IMG/VR virus record: IMGVR_UViG_3300042484_002054
Coordinates: 1-27,298 of that record
Direction: 5' to 3' (one strand)
Source of the DNA: a virus
Length of the DNA: 27,298 nt
Below are positions 16,700 to 23,581 of this stretch, piece by piece (within the stretch, counting starts at the first letter, position 1; the number at the start of each line of letters is the position of its first letter). Position numbers and translations under genes: made by a program. Under the pieces are notes generated by a model that saw only the letters and a program-made list of their open reading frames with translations, did not search any database and was not told the origin of the DNA.

Positions 16700-18912
16700 T
16701 GTCATATATCATCAAAAATACCGCAGCATTAATAAATACGTTAATAACAGACGCCGCTAGAAAAAAAATATCACAAGGAAAATTTGATATCGCCTACTTT
16801 CAAATAGGTGACAGTGAGGTTTGTTATGATTGCGTATCAAACATGGATATGGTTGATTATAATGTATTGATGCCACAGTACAACGCTCAAAATTTATCAC
16901 CAGTACCTCAAAAAAATAGAATGCATATTAAGTATCCACTTTTTATTGATTCAACATCAGGAAGTACTTTTGGGGTACCTTTTGATAATTCTTATATTGA
17001 TAGTGTATATAACAGTGCAGCACCAAGAGGATTTTTTAGCGGTTCAACTGGAACATCAATTAGTTTTAGTGCGTTTACCTCATCTGCATATACTATTAAC
17101 CCTAATTTTGTAGTCGATAATACAACAATAATGTCAGGTAATGTTATAACTTTATCTGCGACAACAATTAACCCGTCTGTTTCAGGTACAGTAACTCCGG
17201 GAATGTTTTTAACACTTTTTAGTAGTGATAACATACAACCATTATCTGCCGCAACACCTATGTTTACATATTTAGTTGTTTCAGTAACTGGCGATAGCTC
17301 AACGGCAACAACAATTAATATTGAAGTGGACAGAAACTTACCAAACTATAGTAATGTTGGGTTGAGTGGAACGTCAAGTGTAGTTTTTTACCCTAGTGGT
17401 ATGACAGTAATGTATGATACATTTACTCCTGAACCATTTTGGGCCACTGATGTGTTTAATTTTGAAACTAATTGTGATGTGTCACAAAGAAATGTATATG
17501 TTTGGAATATGAACATTCCGTGGACGGAATCACCAGCAGGATTATTCAGTAATACGTACCAAGACTTTAACCAATTTAAATCCACAGGATATACAAACAC
17601 AAAAGAATATTTAGGGTATAACAGTGAAGATGGACAATTGGACACAGATTCAGTTTACTACTACAACTCATTTTTAGAAGAAATTACAGTAACACCAACG
17701 GATCAAAAAGCAATATCAATCATTCATTATACTAACCAATCTATTGATAATTTTTATGGTGAAAAGTTTGCTATGGAAGATTTTGACCCTACAAACCCTG
17801 GAAATACAGGACAAGCAAGAAACTTTAAATTATCTATTCCTTGGCTAATGTGGCATAAAAACCCAAACGCAACTATAGGTGAAACGTTCTATACCGATCC
17901 ATCAGGATTTACAACACAAAACTTATTTGAAGTACATTATATTAAATCAAAAAAAGATAATAATTTTAACGCACCTGGTTTAAGATATTACCATTTATGG
18001 GATACTCACGCAAACACTAATGGAGTACCAAATAGAGTGGGTAAAGTATTTCCTGATTTAAAAATTATTGTTTTTGATGACGATGAAATAATTGCAGCTT
18101 TAAATTATAAGTCTAATCGTTCTTGGACTTTACCGGCACCTAAATTAGGGTTGGTAACACCAAATACCTTTAGTGGTGTTTTAGGGGGAACTGTAGGTTT
18201 ATTAACAGGTAGTAGTGAAACTTTATTTTTAACGTATTTGTTTGAAAATACAGGATTTACTAATTCCTTACACTGTAATTATTATTCTAAAATAACCGGT
18301 AATGAACAGAGTTTACTACCAGGAGCGTCAGACATATTAGTTAGGTTTGGTAATGAGTTCCCATTCTTACAGGAAAATATATCAGGATTACCTTCAGGGT
18401 TTACCGCAAATAATATAAAAATATTGGCTCAAAAAGTTGGTAGTGGAACCACAAGACCATCAGCAACATTATGGAAAGAAATAGATATTTATTCACAAAT
18501 ATCTGCAACCACTATAAATAATTATTTAACACAAACAGGTATGACAGGGACTACCATACAGATTACAAAAAATATGTATGATACTGCGCCTACTTACGAT
18601 TTAAATAATTATATCCAATTACCACAAATAGGACAAACAGGTTTAACTTTAAATTTTGGGGGAGAATATTATTTTTTTGGTAATATTGAAACAGATATTC
18701 AGGCAACTATCTATGTAATGAACTTTCTTTGTAACTTAGGTCAGACACAATTCTTTGATTCATCTAACCCAACGTGGAATAATTCAACACCACCATACAT
18801 AACAGAAGTTGCTCTTTACAACGCTAATAAAGAACTTATGGTTATATCGAAGATACAATCACCTGAAAAAAGACAGGGAATACAACAGTATCCGATTAAG
18901 TTAGATTTTTAA
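16699..18912 (+). CDS. 737-aa virion structural protein with a fibre-base-like N-terminus
   Basis: The N-terminus NTLITDAARKKISQGKFDIA followed by YFQIGDSEVCYD has the form of the attachment domain found in many T4-like phage fibre/baseplate proteins (x-x-LTDAGRKxIAxGxF then FxxGDSEV). The rest is a long beta-rich body with moderate charge, including TPEPFWATDVFNFET and a region (about 335-520) with Trp/His/Tyr-rich segments (LSIPWLMWHKNP, LRYYHLWDTHAN, KVFPDLKIIVFDDDEIIAAL). The end, YITEVALYNANKELMVISKI, resembles the close of baseplate or neck proteins. No enzyme motif is seen. It is the last structural gene before the DNA-metabolism genes. Baseplate/fibre-connector is the best guess. Confidence 0.7.
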   Translation: MSYIIKNTAALINTLITDAARKKISQGKFDIAYFQIGDSEVCYDCVSNMDMVDYNVLMPQYNAQNLSPVPQKNRMHIKYPLFIDSTSGSTFGVPFDNSYIDSVYNSAAPRGFFSGSTGTSISFSAFTSSAYTINPNFVVDNTTIMSGNVITLSATTINPSVSGTVTPGMFLTLFSSDNIQPLSAATPMFTYLVVSVTGDSSTATTINIEVDRNLPNYSNVGLSGTSSVVFYPSGMTVMYDTFTPEPFWATDVFNFETNCDVSQRNVYVWNMNIPWTESPAGLFSNTYQDFNQFKSTGYTNTKEYLGYNSEDGQLDTDSVYYYNSFLEEITVTPTDQKAISIIHYTNQSIDNFYGEKFAMEDFDPTNPGNTGQARNFKLSIPWLMWHKNPNATIGETFYTDPSGFTTQNLFEVHYIKSKKDNNFNAPGLRYYHLWDTHANTNGVPNRVGKVFPDLKIIVFDDDEIIAALNYKSNRSWTLPAPKLGLVTPNTFSGVLGGTVGLLTGSSETLFLTYLFENTGFTNSLHCNYYSKITGNEQSLLPGASDILVRFGNEFPFLQENISGLPSGFTANNIKILAQKVGSGTTRPSATLWKEIDIYSQISATTINNYLTQTGMTGTTIQITKNMYDTAPTYDLNNYIQLPQIGQTGLTLNFGGEYYFFGNIETDIQATIYVMNFLCNLGQTQFFDSSNPTWNNSTPPYITEVALYNANKELMVISKIQSPEKRQGIQQYPIKLDF

Positions 18913-18916
18913 CAAT

Positions 18917-19522
18917 ATGTCAGACAAATCAGATTTTAAAAATACCCCTAAAGTGTTGGGGTTGGATATCTCTACCAAAACAATAGGGTGGAGTTTATTT
19001 GATATTAAAACAAAAGAACTTTTAGAGTTAACCCACTTCTCACCCACTATAAAACCAAAAGTAGATGATAAGATACACGAGTTACTATTAAAAGTAGACT
19101 TATTTGAAGAAAAACTACAAGGATATAAAAACTTAGGGATAGCTAAAGTCATCATTGAAGAACCACTATTAAATTCTAATAATGCGTGGACAGTGGGAAC
19201 ATTATTAAGATATAATTCAATGATTACCAAATCTATATATGATATTTTAGGTATCGTACCTAATTACATATCAACATATAATTCAAGAAAATATGCTTGG
19301 CCTGATTTTGTACAAGAAAACGATAAAGGAAAACACGTATTATTTGGGGGACTACCAAAAGATATTGATAAGAAAGAATTAATTTGGAAAAAAGTATCAG
19401 ACAAAGAACCACAAATACAATGGTTATATACTAAAAATAATACCCTTAAAAAAGAGTGTTATGATATGGCAGATTCTTACACTTGTGTTCTTGGTTATAT
19501 GAATCAAGAAAAAATTTGGTAA
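18917..19522 (+). CDS. RuvC-like Holliday junction resolvase
   Basis: The 201-residue product has the RNase H-fold resolvase layout: first strand LGLDISTKTIGWSLFD with catalytic Asp17, second acidic site VIIEEPLL (Glu81/82), and a C-terminal helix ECYDMADSYTCVLGY with Asp183/Asp186. It should cleave four-way or branched DNA during replication-recombination or before packaging. Start ATG 18917 follows the structural gene by 4 bases. The last 15 codons plus stop are duplicated at 20136-20184, where the same peptide is encoded with one change (Asn196 to Ser). RuvC-fold proteins of other function (YqgF type) are less likely given D-x-x-D spacing and context. Confidence 0.85.
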   Translation: MSDKSDFKNTPKVLGLDISTKTIGWSLFDIKTKELLELTHFSPTIKPKVDDKIHELLLKVDLFEEKLQGYKNLGIAKVIIEEPLLNSNNAWTVGTLLRYNSMITKSIYDILGIVPNYISTYNSRKYAWPDFVQENDKGKHVLFGGLPKDIDKKELIWKKVSDKEPQIQWLYTKNNTLKKECYDMADSYTCVLGYMNQEKIW

Positions 19523-19523
19523 A
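19475..19523 (+). repeat. 49-bp direct repeat, copy A (3' end of ruvC-like gene)
   Basis: Matches 20136-20184 at 47 of 49 bases. It spans the last 15 codons, the stop codon and one further base. The two differences fall in one codon (AAT to AGC), so copy B still reads SYTCVLGYMSQEKIW-stop. Confidence 0.95.
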
Positions 19524-19549
19524 TTAGTGGAAAAACTGATTTTTTTTCT
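19524..19549 (+). terminator. Weak hairpin plus T-tract after the ruvC-like gene
   Basis: TTAGT (19524-19528) can pair with ACTGA (19535-19539, one G-T pair) around a six-base loop, followed by T8. The stem is weak, and copy B of the ruvC tail lacks it while keeping poly-T. Confidence 0.3.
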
Positions 19550-19558
19550 TTTATAATG

Positions 19559-19570
19559 TATTTATAAATA
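19559..19570 (+). promoter_or_regulatory. Late-promoter-like box TATTTATAAATA
   Basis: Contains TATAAATA (19563-19570), the T4-type late -10 sequence, 7 bases before the ATG at 19578. A similar box, also containing TATAAATA, precedes the second cassette gene (20229-20236). Confidence 0.4.
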
Positions 19571-19577
19571 AAAACCT

Positions 19578-20054
19578 ATGAAAAGAATTATAAAATTAAC
19601 AGAATCAGATTTAACAAGAATTGTTAGAAGAATAATTAAAGAGACTGAAGAAAATGATATTTCTGCCGACGTTACCTTACTTGATAATAAACTTAAAAAT
19701 AAGACCGTAAACCTTTACACCGACTTTAATGAGAAAGAAAATAATTTACTTAAACAAGTAACTATTCAGCGTGTGGGATTGGATAGTACAGAAGAAACAC
19801 CAAGACTTTTTATGAGAACATCTAATTCAATGGATTTAAAATTTCAGTGTGGTGATAACTTTTTCACTAGTACTAAATATTCCGGTACTTATTACAAAGA
19901 TCAAAAGAAAAAAATTTACAATAAAGAATTAATGGGGGTAATAACTTCCGGTAATTTTTGCAAAACAAAAAGAGATGGTAAGGGGGATTTTAAAACAGTT
20001 CCTAATGCCGATTTTGCTGATAATAAAGGGGGTATTGATAATCGTATATCGTAA
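19578..20054 (+). CDS. Cassette gene 1: 158-aa protein with charged helical leader
   Basis: The first ~23 residues (IIKLTESDLTRIVRRIIKE) form a charged amphipathic helix, a leader type I recognise from unrelated proteins of other Bacteroidetes phages. It ends in I-K-E, matching the (I/L)-x-E rule of T4 prohead protease sites. The remainder is a lysine-rich, probably beta-rich domain (VNLYTDFNEKEN, RLFMRTSNSMDLKFQCGDNF, two further Cys-free strands, GNFCKTKRDGKGDF) with no recognised family. The gene is monocistronic: an AT box before it and a strong terminator 25 bases after it. It lies between the two copies of the ruvC tail. A capsid-delivered or internal protein is a hypothesis only. Confidence 0.75.
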   Translation: MKRIIKLTESDLTRIVRRIIKETEENDISADVTLLDNKLKNKTVNLYTDFNEKENNLLKQVTIQRVGLDSTEETPRLFMRTSNSMDLKFQCGDNFFTSTKYSGTYYKDQKKKIYNKELMGVITSGNFCKTKRDGKGDFKTVPNADFADNKGGIDNRIS

Positions 20055-20078
20055 ACACAATTTTTAAAATATTATTTA

Positions 20079-20106
20079 AACCCACCCCATAAAGGTGGGT
20101 TTTTTA
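20079..20106 (+). terminator. Intrinsic terminator after cassette gene 1
   Basis: Perfect 8-bp stem AACCCACC (20079-20086) / GGTGGGTT (20094-20101), 7-base loop, followed by a T-rich tail. The following promoter-like site begins within 10 bases. Confidence 0.88.
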
Positions 20107-20140
20107 TTATTTGACAAAACCACTCCATACACTTATCTTA
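20107..20140 (+). promoter_or_regulatory. Promoter copy 1 (TTGACA-N17-TATCTT)
   Basis: TTGACA at 20111-20116 and TATCTT at 20134-20139, spaced by 17 bases. The 34-base block matches 20837-20870 at 32 positions. Here the block runs directly into copy B of the ruvC tail, so the promoter would drive cassette gene 2 through a leader of about 110 bases. Confidence 0.7.
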
Positions 20141-20184
20141 CACTTGTGTTCTTGGTTATATGAGCCAAGAAAAAATTTGGTAAA
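20136..20184 (+). repeat. 49-bp direct repeat, copy B (displaced ruvC tail)
   Basis: 47/49 identical to 19475-19523 and still readable as the RuvC C-terminus plus stop, but with no upstream ruvC body. The first five bases TCTTA are shared with the promoter -10 block, marking the recombination joint. Confidence 0.95.
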
Positions 20185-20220
20185 AATTCTTTTTTTTTTT
20201 GATTTTTTTAAAATGATATA

Positions 20221-20236
20221 TATTTATATATAAATA
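20221..20236 (+). promoter_or_regulatory. Late-promoter-like box TATTTATATATAAATA
   Basis: Ends in TATAAATA (20229-20236), 18 bases before the ATG at 20255. It parallels the box before cassette gene 1. Confidence 0.4.
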
Positions 20237-20254
20237 AAAAAAAATAATTAAATT

Positions 20255-20728
20255 ATGAAAAATATTATATCTGAAATTACACAAGAAGAAAAAAATAGAA
20301 TTCTTGAAATGCATAGAAAATCAACAAATAGATTATATTTAAGTGAAGAAGAAACAACACCTTCAGGAACTGGTGGACCTTTAGTTGGAATAATGGTTAG
20401 TAGAGCTGATGGTGGAACATATAATTGGGGTGATACTGTAGAGTTTAAATTTCCTGGATTAAAAAACGCAGGACAAGCACCTATAGTAGTTAATCAATTT
20501 ATGGGTAGTAGTGATAATATGACATCAAGTTTAAAATTACCAATGACGGTACCTGCTGGTGGAAATACCGGACCTTTTAGTGTTATGGTTCGTTTAGAAC
20601 TAGGAGGAACTACAACAAGACCCGATGTTAATGATCTTATTAATTATGATGTTCCAGCTTATTTAGTTACTGATGGTAAAAAACCTAAATATCAAATTTA
20701 CTGTAGAGGTGAATTTAGAGTTAGATAA
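20255..20728 (+). CDS. Cassette gene 2: 157-aa protein with charged helical leader and beta-sandwich-like domain
   Basis: The leader (ISEITQEEKNRILEMHRKS) is another short amphipathic helix of a type I recognise from Bacteroidetes-phage proteins, and it contains I-L-E, again an (I/L)-x-E site. From residue ~45 the chain looks like one Ig-like beta-sandwich (TYNWGDTVEFKFPGLKNAGQ, APIVVNQFMG, MTVPAGGNTGPFSVMVRLE) with a pattern loosely like DUF1573/ASPM-type domains, then KYQIYCRGEFRVR. The function is unknown. It has the same flanks as cassette gene 1 but no obvious body similarity to it. A terminator follows 23 bases after the stop. Confidence 0.75.
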   Translation: MKNIISEITQEEKNRILEMHRKSTNRLYLSEEETTPSGTGGPLVGIMVSRADGGTYNWGDTVEFKFPGLKNAGQAPIVVNQFMGSSDNMTSSLKLPMTVPAGGNTGPFSVMVRLELGGTTTRPDVNDLINYDVPAYLVTDGKKPKYQIYCRGEFRVR

Positions 20729-20751
20729 AAAATAATTAATAAAACGTATAT

Positions 20752-20784
20752 AACCCATCTCTCAAACAGGTGGGTTTTTTGTTT
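20752..20784 (+). terminator. Intrinsic terminator after cassette gene 2
   Basis: 9-bp stem AACCCATCT (20752-20760) / AGGTGGGTT (20768-20776, one G-T pair) with a 7-base loop and a TTTTTTGTTT tail. It shares AGGTGGGTTTTTT with the terminator of cassette 1. Confidence 0.85.
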
Positions 20785-20836
20785 ATCGTTAAATCAAACA
20801 ATAAAATAAAATATCGTTTAATTAACCGATATTATT

Positions 20837-20870
20837 TTATTTGACAAAACCACCCCATACACCTATCTTA
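20837..20870 (+). promoter_or_regulatory. Promoter copy 2 (TTGACA-N17-TATCTT) for primase
   Basis: TTGACA 20841-20846 and TATCTT 20864-20869 with a 17-base spacer. The expected start site (~20876) coincides with the primase ATG, so the message may be leaderless. Probably drives the replication gene series. Confidence 0.72.
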
Positions 20871-20875
20871 TACGT

Positions 20876-21796
20876 ATGGATGATGAATCACTATTAGTAG
20901 ATTTAATACTGACGATGTTTGGGGAACCAAAAAGCGTAAACGAATATTCTGGACAAATTTCAGTTGATTGTCCTGTGTGCTCATACGATATTAAAGGACT
21001 ATCAAAAACAGATGGTAAAGGAAACCTTGAAATTAATTACCAAAATCACGTTTATAAGTGTTGGGCATGCGCAGAAACTCACGAAACCTATGGACACTTG
21101 GGTAAATTAATTGACAAGTATGGTTCAAAAAAAGATAAGAAAACTTATAAACTAATTCGTCCTGATAAGTTTGAAAAGAAAGAAAAGATTTTTAAAGAAT
21201 TAGAACTACCTAAAGAATATAAGAAGTTTGATGAAATACACCCCCTACATATACCAAGAAAAGAGGCATTTAATTACCTTAAAAAACGAGGGATAACACA
21301 AGAAATTATAGACAAGTACAAAATTGGACTTTGTATTGAAGGGGAATATGCGGGTAGAATAATAGTTCCGTCGTTTAATAAAAAGGGAGAATTAAACTTT
21401 TTTGTTTCAAGATCTTGGAACCCAAAATCAAAACTTAAATATAAAAACCCTGAAGCGGCAAAGGACTTTCTAATCTTTAATGAAAGTCTAATAGATTTTA
21501 AAAAAGACATCTATATTGTTGAGGGAGTTTTTGACTCCTTCTTTTTAGAAAACTCAATCGCGTTACTTGGTAAATATATCAATGACAATATGTGGGAAAA
21601 ACTATATACCAAAGCAAAAAAAGACATCATTATCTGTTTAGATGGGGATGCTTATGATGATGCAAAAAAACTATACGATAAACTAAACGGAGGTGCCCTC
21701 TATAATCGAGTAAAACTCGTAAAACTACCAAAGGACAAGGATGTTTGTGATTTAAGAGGTGATATTACTCCATATTATATAGAAGAAAAAGAATGA
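20876..21796 (+). CDS. DNA primase (zinc-binding plus TOPRIM), DnaG/gp61-like
   Basis: The 306-residue product has an N-terminal zinc-binding module with Cys32/Cys35 (DCPVC) and Cys62/Cys65 (KCWAC), a primase-core signature around 138-152 (RGITQEIIDKYKIGL), and a TOPRIM domain with IVEGVFDSFF (Glu216) and CLDGDAYDD (Asp256, Asp258). It should synthesise RNA primers at the fork. It is short for DnaG and has no helicase domain, like T4 gp61. ATG 20876 sits at the predicted transcript start; Met14 (20915) is a fallback start that would keep both Cys pairs. The stop overlaps the next ATG (ATGA). Confidence 0.88.
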   Translation: MDDESLLVDLILTMFGEPKSVNEYSGQISVDCPVCSYDIKGLSKTDGKGNLEINYQNHVYKCWACAETHETYGHLGKLIDKYGSKKDKKTYKLIRPDKFEKKEKIFKELELPKEYKKFDEIHPLHIPRKEAFNYLKKRGITQEIIDKYKIGLCIEGEYAGRIIVPSFNKKGELNFFVSRSWNPKSKLKYKNPEAAKDFLIFNESLIDFKKDIYIVEGVFDSFFLENSIALLGKYINDNMWEKLYTKAKKDIIICLDGDAYDDAKKLYDKLNGGALYNRVKLVKLPKDKDVCDLRGDITPYYIEEKE

Positions 21797-22662
21797 AAGA
21801 CATAAAACAAATTGCAGAAGACATAAGAAATGTCTTATCGATAAGACGAAATGAGTTAAATTTATCTTTTGAAGAAGAAGGTCACGAATATACTATGATG
21901 GATGTTGATGGAAAATTTAAAAAAGATTTCCCATCGGTTTCAAAAGTAATGAAATTATTTTATGATGAATTTCCCACTGAGGAGGCAGCAAGAGCAAAGG
22001 CGAAGGGAGACCCTTATGTGATGCAAACATTACTTGCTGAATGGGAAGAAATGGGTAAGATATCCACAAATATGGGTAGTCGGGTTCACTACGAGTTAGA
22101 AATTGAGACGTTAAAAAGGTGTGGAATTAATAAAGAGGTAAGACAACCAATTTATGAGTGTGATATGGAAATGATTATGAAGGGTGATCGCATGATTAAG
22201 GCCGGTTATAATTTTTTAAAACTAATGGAAGAAAGAGGTGCGATATTAATTGACACTGAAATTGTTTTAGGTGATCCCGAAATGGGTTATGTTGGTCAGG
22301 GGGATACTTGTTGGTTAATTATGAATAAAAGTAAAACCGGATATGGATTTATTATTACCGATTATAAAACAAACAAAAAGAAAAATATGGAAACCAATAA
22401 CTACACAAAACCAATGAGAGAACCATTCAAACACTTACCAAACAACGCTCTTGGACACTATAACACACAGTTACCATTATATGGCAAATTATTATTAAAA
22501 ATGTTAAGAGGCACAAAGTACGAAAACTTACCTCTTTTAGGTTGTATTATTGTCCACCTTACAGACGAACAAGAATTTGTAGAATACCGAGTATCAAAAG
22601 AAGATATTGACACAATATTGAAAATGGATATAAAACCAAAGTTGACAACATTAAAAAAATAA
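21793..22662 (+). CDS. PD-(D/E)XK nuclease, RecB/Cas4-like exonuclease
   Basis: The 289-residue product shows the motif series of the PD-(D/E)XK exonuclease family: GSRVHYELE (His99), a Glu near 156, GYVGQGDTCWLI (Asp171), ITDYKTNKKK (Asp190, Lys192) and QLPLYGKLL (Gln226, Tyr230). The first 60 residues (EEGHEYTMMDVDG, FPSVSKVMKLFYDEFP) match the opening of phage exonucleases of this type. A likely role is DNA end resection or host DNA degradation. It overlaps the primase stop by 4 bases, so the two are co-expressed. No Fe-S cysteine set is seen, so a true Cas4/AddB type is unlikely. Confidence 0.82.
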   Translation: MKDIKQIAEDIRNVLSIRRNELNLSFEEEGHEYTMMDVDGKFKKDFPSVSKVMKLFYDEFPTEEAARAKAKGDPYVMQTLLAEWEEMGKISTNMGSRVHYELEIETLKRCGINKEVRQPIYECDMEMIMKGDRMIKAGYNFLKLMEERGAILIDTEIVLGDPEMGYVGQGDTCWLIMNKSKTGYGFIITDYKTNKKKNMETNNYTKPMREPFKHLPNNALGHYNTQLPLYGKLLLKMLRGTKYENLPLLGCIIVHLTDEQEFVEYRVSKEDIDTILKMDIKPKLTTLKK

Positions 22663-22675
22663 ATTATATTATACA

Positions 22676-22768
22676 ATGGAAAGTACAATTACACCTGTTT
22701 GGTATTATACCACAAGTTGGGATAGCCAATTACCGATTAAAATAAACATAAATTATATTATAAAATAA
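22676..22768 (+). CDS. Possible 30-aa peptide gene
   Basis: ATG 22676 opens a 30-codon frame (MESTITPVWYYTTSWDSQLP ...) whose TAA overlaps the next ATG (TAATG), the coupling used elsewhere in the window. The same 15-base sequence ATAAATTATATTATA lies upstream of this ATG (22659-22673) and of the next gene (22748-22762). Aromatic-rich start, no family. It could be just a leader. Confidence 0.35.
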   Translation: MESTITPVWYYTTSWDSQLPIKININYIIK

Positions 22769-22980
22769 TGGACGACATTATAAAACCAAAAATTAATCTA
22801 AGAGACCAACCTACAGTTGAGTGCGATAAATGCAAATCAAAATACTTTAAAGAAGTAGTGATTTTGAAAAAAGTATCAAAAATTTTAACTGGAGGTTCTG
22901 AAGACAGCATCGTGCCCTTTCCAACATATATGTGTAATGATTGTGGTAACGTAAATAAAGATTTTGAATTATTTGACTAA
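22768..22980 (+). CDS. Small zinc-ribbon protein
   Basis: The 70-residue product has two CxxC knuckles, VECDKCKSKYF (near residue 20) and YMCNDCGNVN (near 55-60), separated by a hydrophobic strand EVVILKKVSKIL. This is the layout of a rubredoxin-type zinc ribbon common in small phage proteins. The function is unknown; a DNA- or RNA-associated accessory protein of the replication operon is plausible. It starts overlapping the upstream 30-codon frame and is followed after one base by the 48-aa gene. Confidence 0.78.
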   Translation: MDDIIKPKINLRDQPTVECDKCKSKYFKEVVILKKVSKILTGGSEDSIVPFPTYMCNDCGNVNKDFELFD

Positions 22981-22981
22981 A

Positions 22982-23128
22982 ATGGAAATAGGTAAGATGA
23001 TCATAAGTGAAGCATACCCACACCTTAGAAGTGTTGCACTTGCTTATGGGTTAAAATTAAACAGAGCAAAAGAATTTAAGTTCGCTAGGATTATTTTAGC
23101 AAACCTTTATAATCGAGAATTAATTTAA
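22982..23128 (+). CDS. 48-aa basic small protein
   Basis: ATG 22982 begins one base after the zinc-ribbon stop and runs 48 codons to TAA 23126-23128, 5 bases before the next gene. The product (MIISEAYPHLRSVALAYGLK ... RIILANLYNREL) is helical and basic with a repeated LxxAYGLKLNRAKEF-like amphipathic pattern. Tight spacing on both sides and coding-like composition support a real gene. No family is recognised. Confidence 0.6.
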   Translation: MEIGKMIISEAYPHLRSVALAYGLKLNRAKEFKFARIILANLYNRELI

Positions 23129-23133
23129 ATAAA

Positions 23134-23334
23134 ATGGGAAAAAAATTAGTATGGTTTGAATCTTACACAACGATTTGTAAGTATTCTACCGAGTTAACAG
23201 ATGAAGAGGCAAAACTGTTTGAAGAAGATGAAGACAAGTTTTATGAAGAAGTGGATTTTAGAGGAGATCAAGAATTGGAGTGGGATAAGATTGAAAATGA
23301 AGATGAGTACGATTTTAGTTTAGAGGAGGAATAA
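23134..23334 (+). CDS. 66-aa acidic protein
   Basis: A highly acidic product (MGKKLVWFESYTTICKYS, then long Glu/Asp-rich stretches ending FSLEEE). No motif. Such acidic small phage proteins can act as DNA mimics or inhibitors, but nothing in the sequence proves this. The 3' end contains the purine-rich ribosome-binding-like sequence for the next gene. Confidence 0.65.
   Translation: MGKKLVWFESYTTICKYSTELTDEEAKLFEEDEDKFYEEVDFRGDQELEWDKIENEDEYDFSLEEE
23324..23329 (+). promoter_or_regulatory. AGGAGG ribosome-binding site
   Basis: A consensus AGGAGG lies 7 bases before ATG 23337. It is unusual here because most genes have only A-rich leaders; it also encodes Glu codons of the acidic gene, so it may be coincidental. 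Confidence 0.45.
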
Positions 23335-23336
23335 TT

Positions 23337-23570
23337 ATGTTAACACACAAAGAATTTTATTTTTGGTTAGAAGGATACCTACACGGTAGGTTAGAAGATG
23401 AAATAATCCCTATAACACCTATTGTTGAAAAAATGAAGGAAGTTAAAGATGCCGAAAACAGTTTTACAAGGATTTCACGAACCACCATTCCTTCACCATT
23501 TAATCCGGTTATTATACCGTTAAAAAATAATGATGACCCACATAAACCACCTTTTGATATTACTTGTTAA
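23337..23570 (+). CDS. 77-aa small phage protein, unknown
   Basis: Begins MLTHKEFYFWLEGYLHGRLE, an aromatic-rich helix of a kind seen at the start of small phage proteins, followed by a proline-rich, probably disordered tail (TTIPSPFNPVIIPLKNN, HKPPF). It starts 2 bases after the acidic gene behind the only strong Shine-Dalgarno. The function is unknown. Confidence 0.65.
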   Translation: MLTHKEFYFWLEGYLHGRLEDEIIPITPIVEKMKEVKDAENSFTRISRTTIPSPFNPVIIPLKNNDDPHKPPFDITC

Positions 23571-23581
23571 ACAAAAATTAA

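Noticed and set aside
16640-16735. 31-codon + strand frame beginning MSKSYKRKLNKN just after the SprB-repeat gene
   Set aside because: It overlaps the start of the 737-aa gene in another frame and reads through its AT-rich leader; no independent support.
19475-20184. The 49-bp repeats as attachment sites of an integrating element
   Set aside because: The enclosed DNA holds one small gene and no recombinase, and the joint at TCTTA with the promoter duplication is better explained by unequal crossover; kept only as a weak alternative.
21004-21030. Possible tRNA or structured RNA anywhere in the window
   Set aside because: No cloverleaf-compatible arms, T-loop sequence or riboswitch-like conserved core was found by eye on either strand.
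23134-23334. Anti-CRISPR or DNA-mimic call for the acidic 66-aa protein
   Set aside because: Acidity alone is not evidence of that function; left as unknown.
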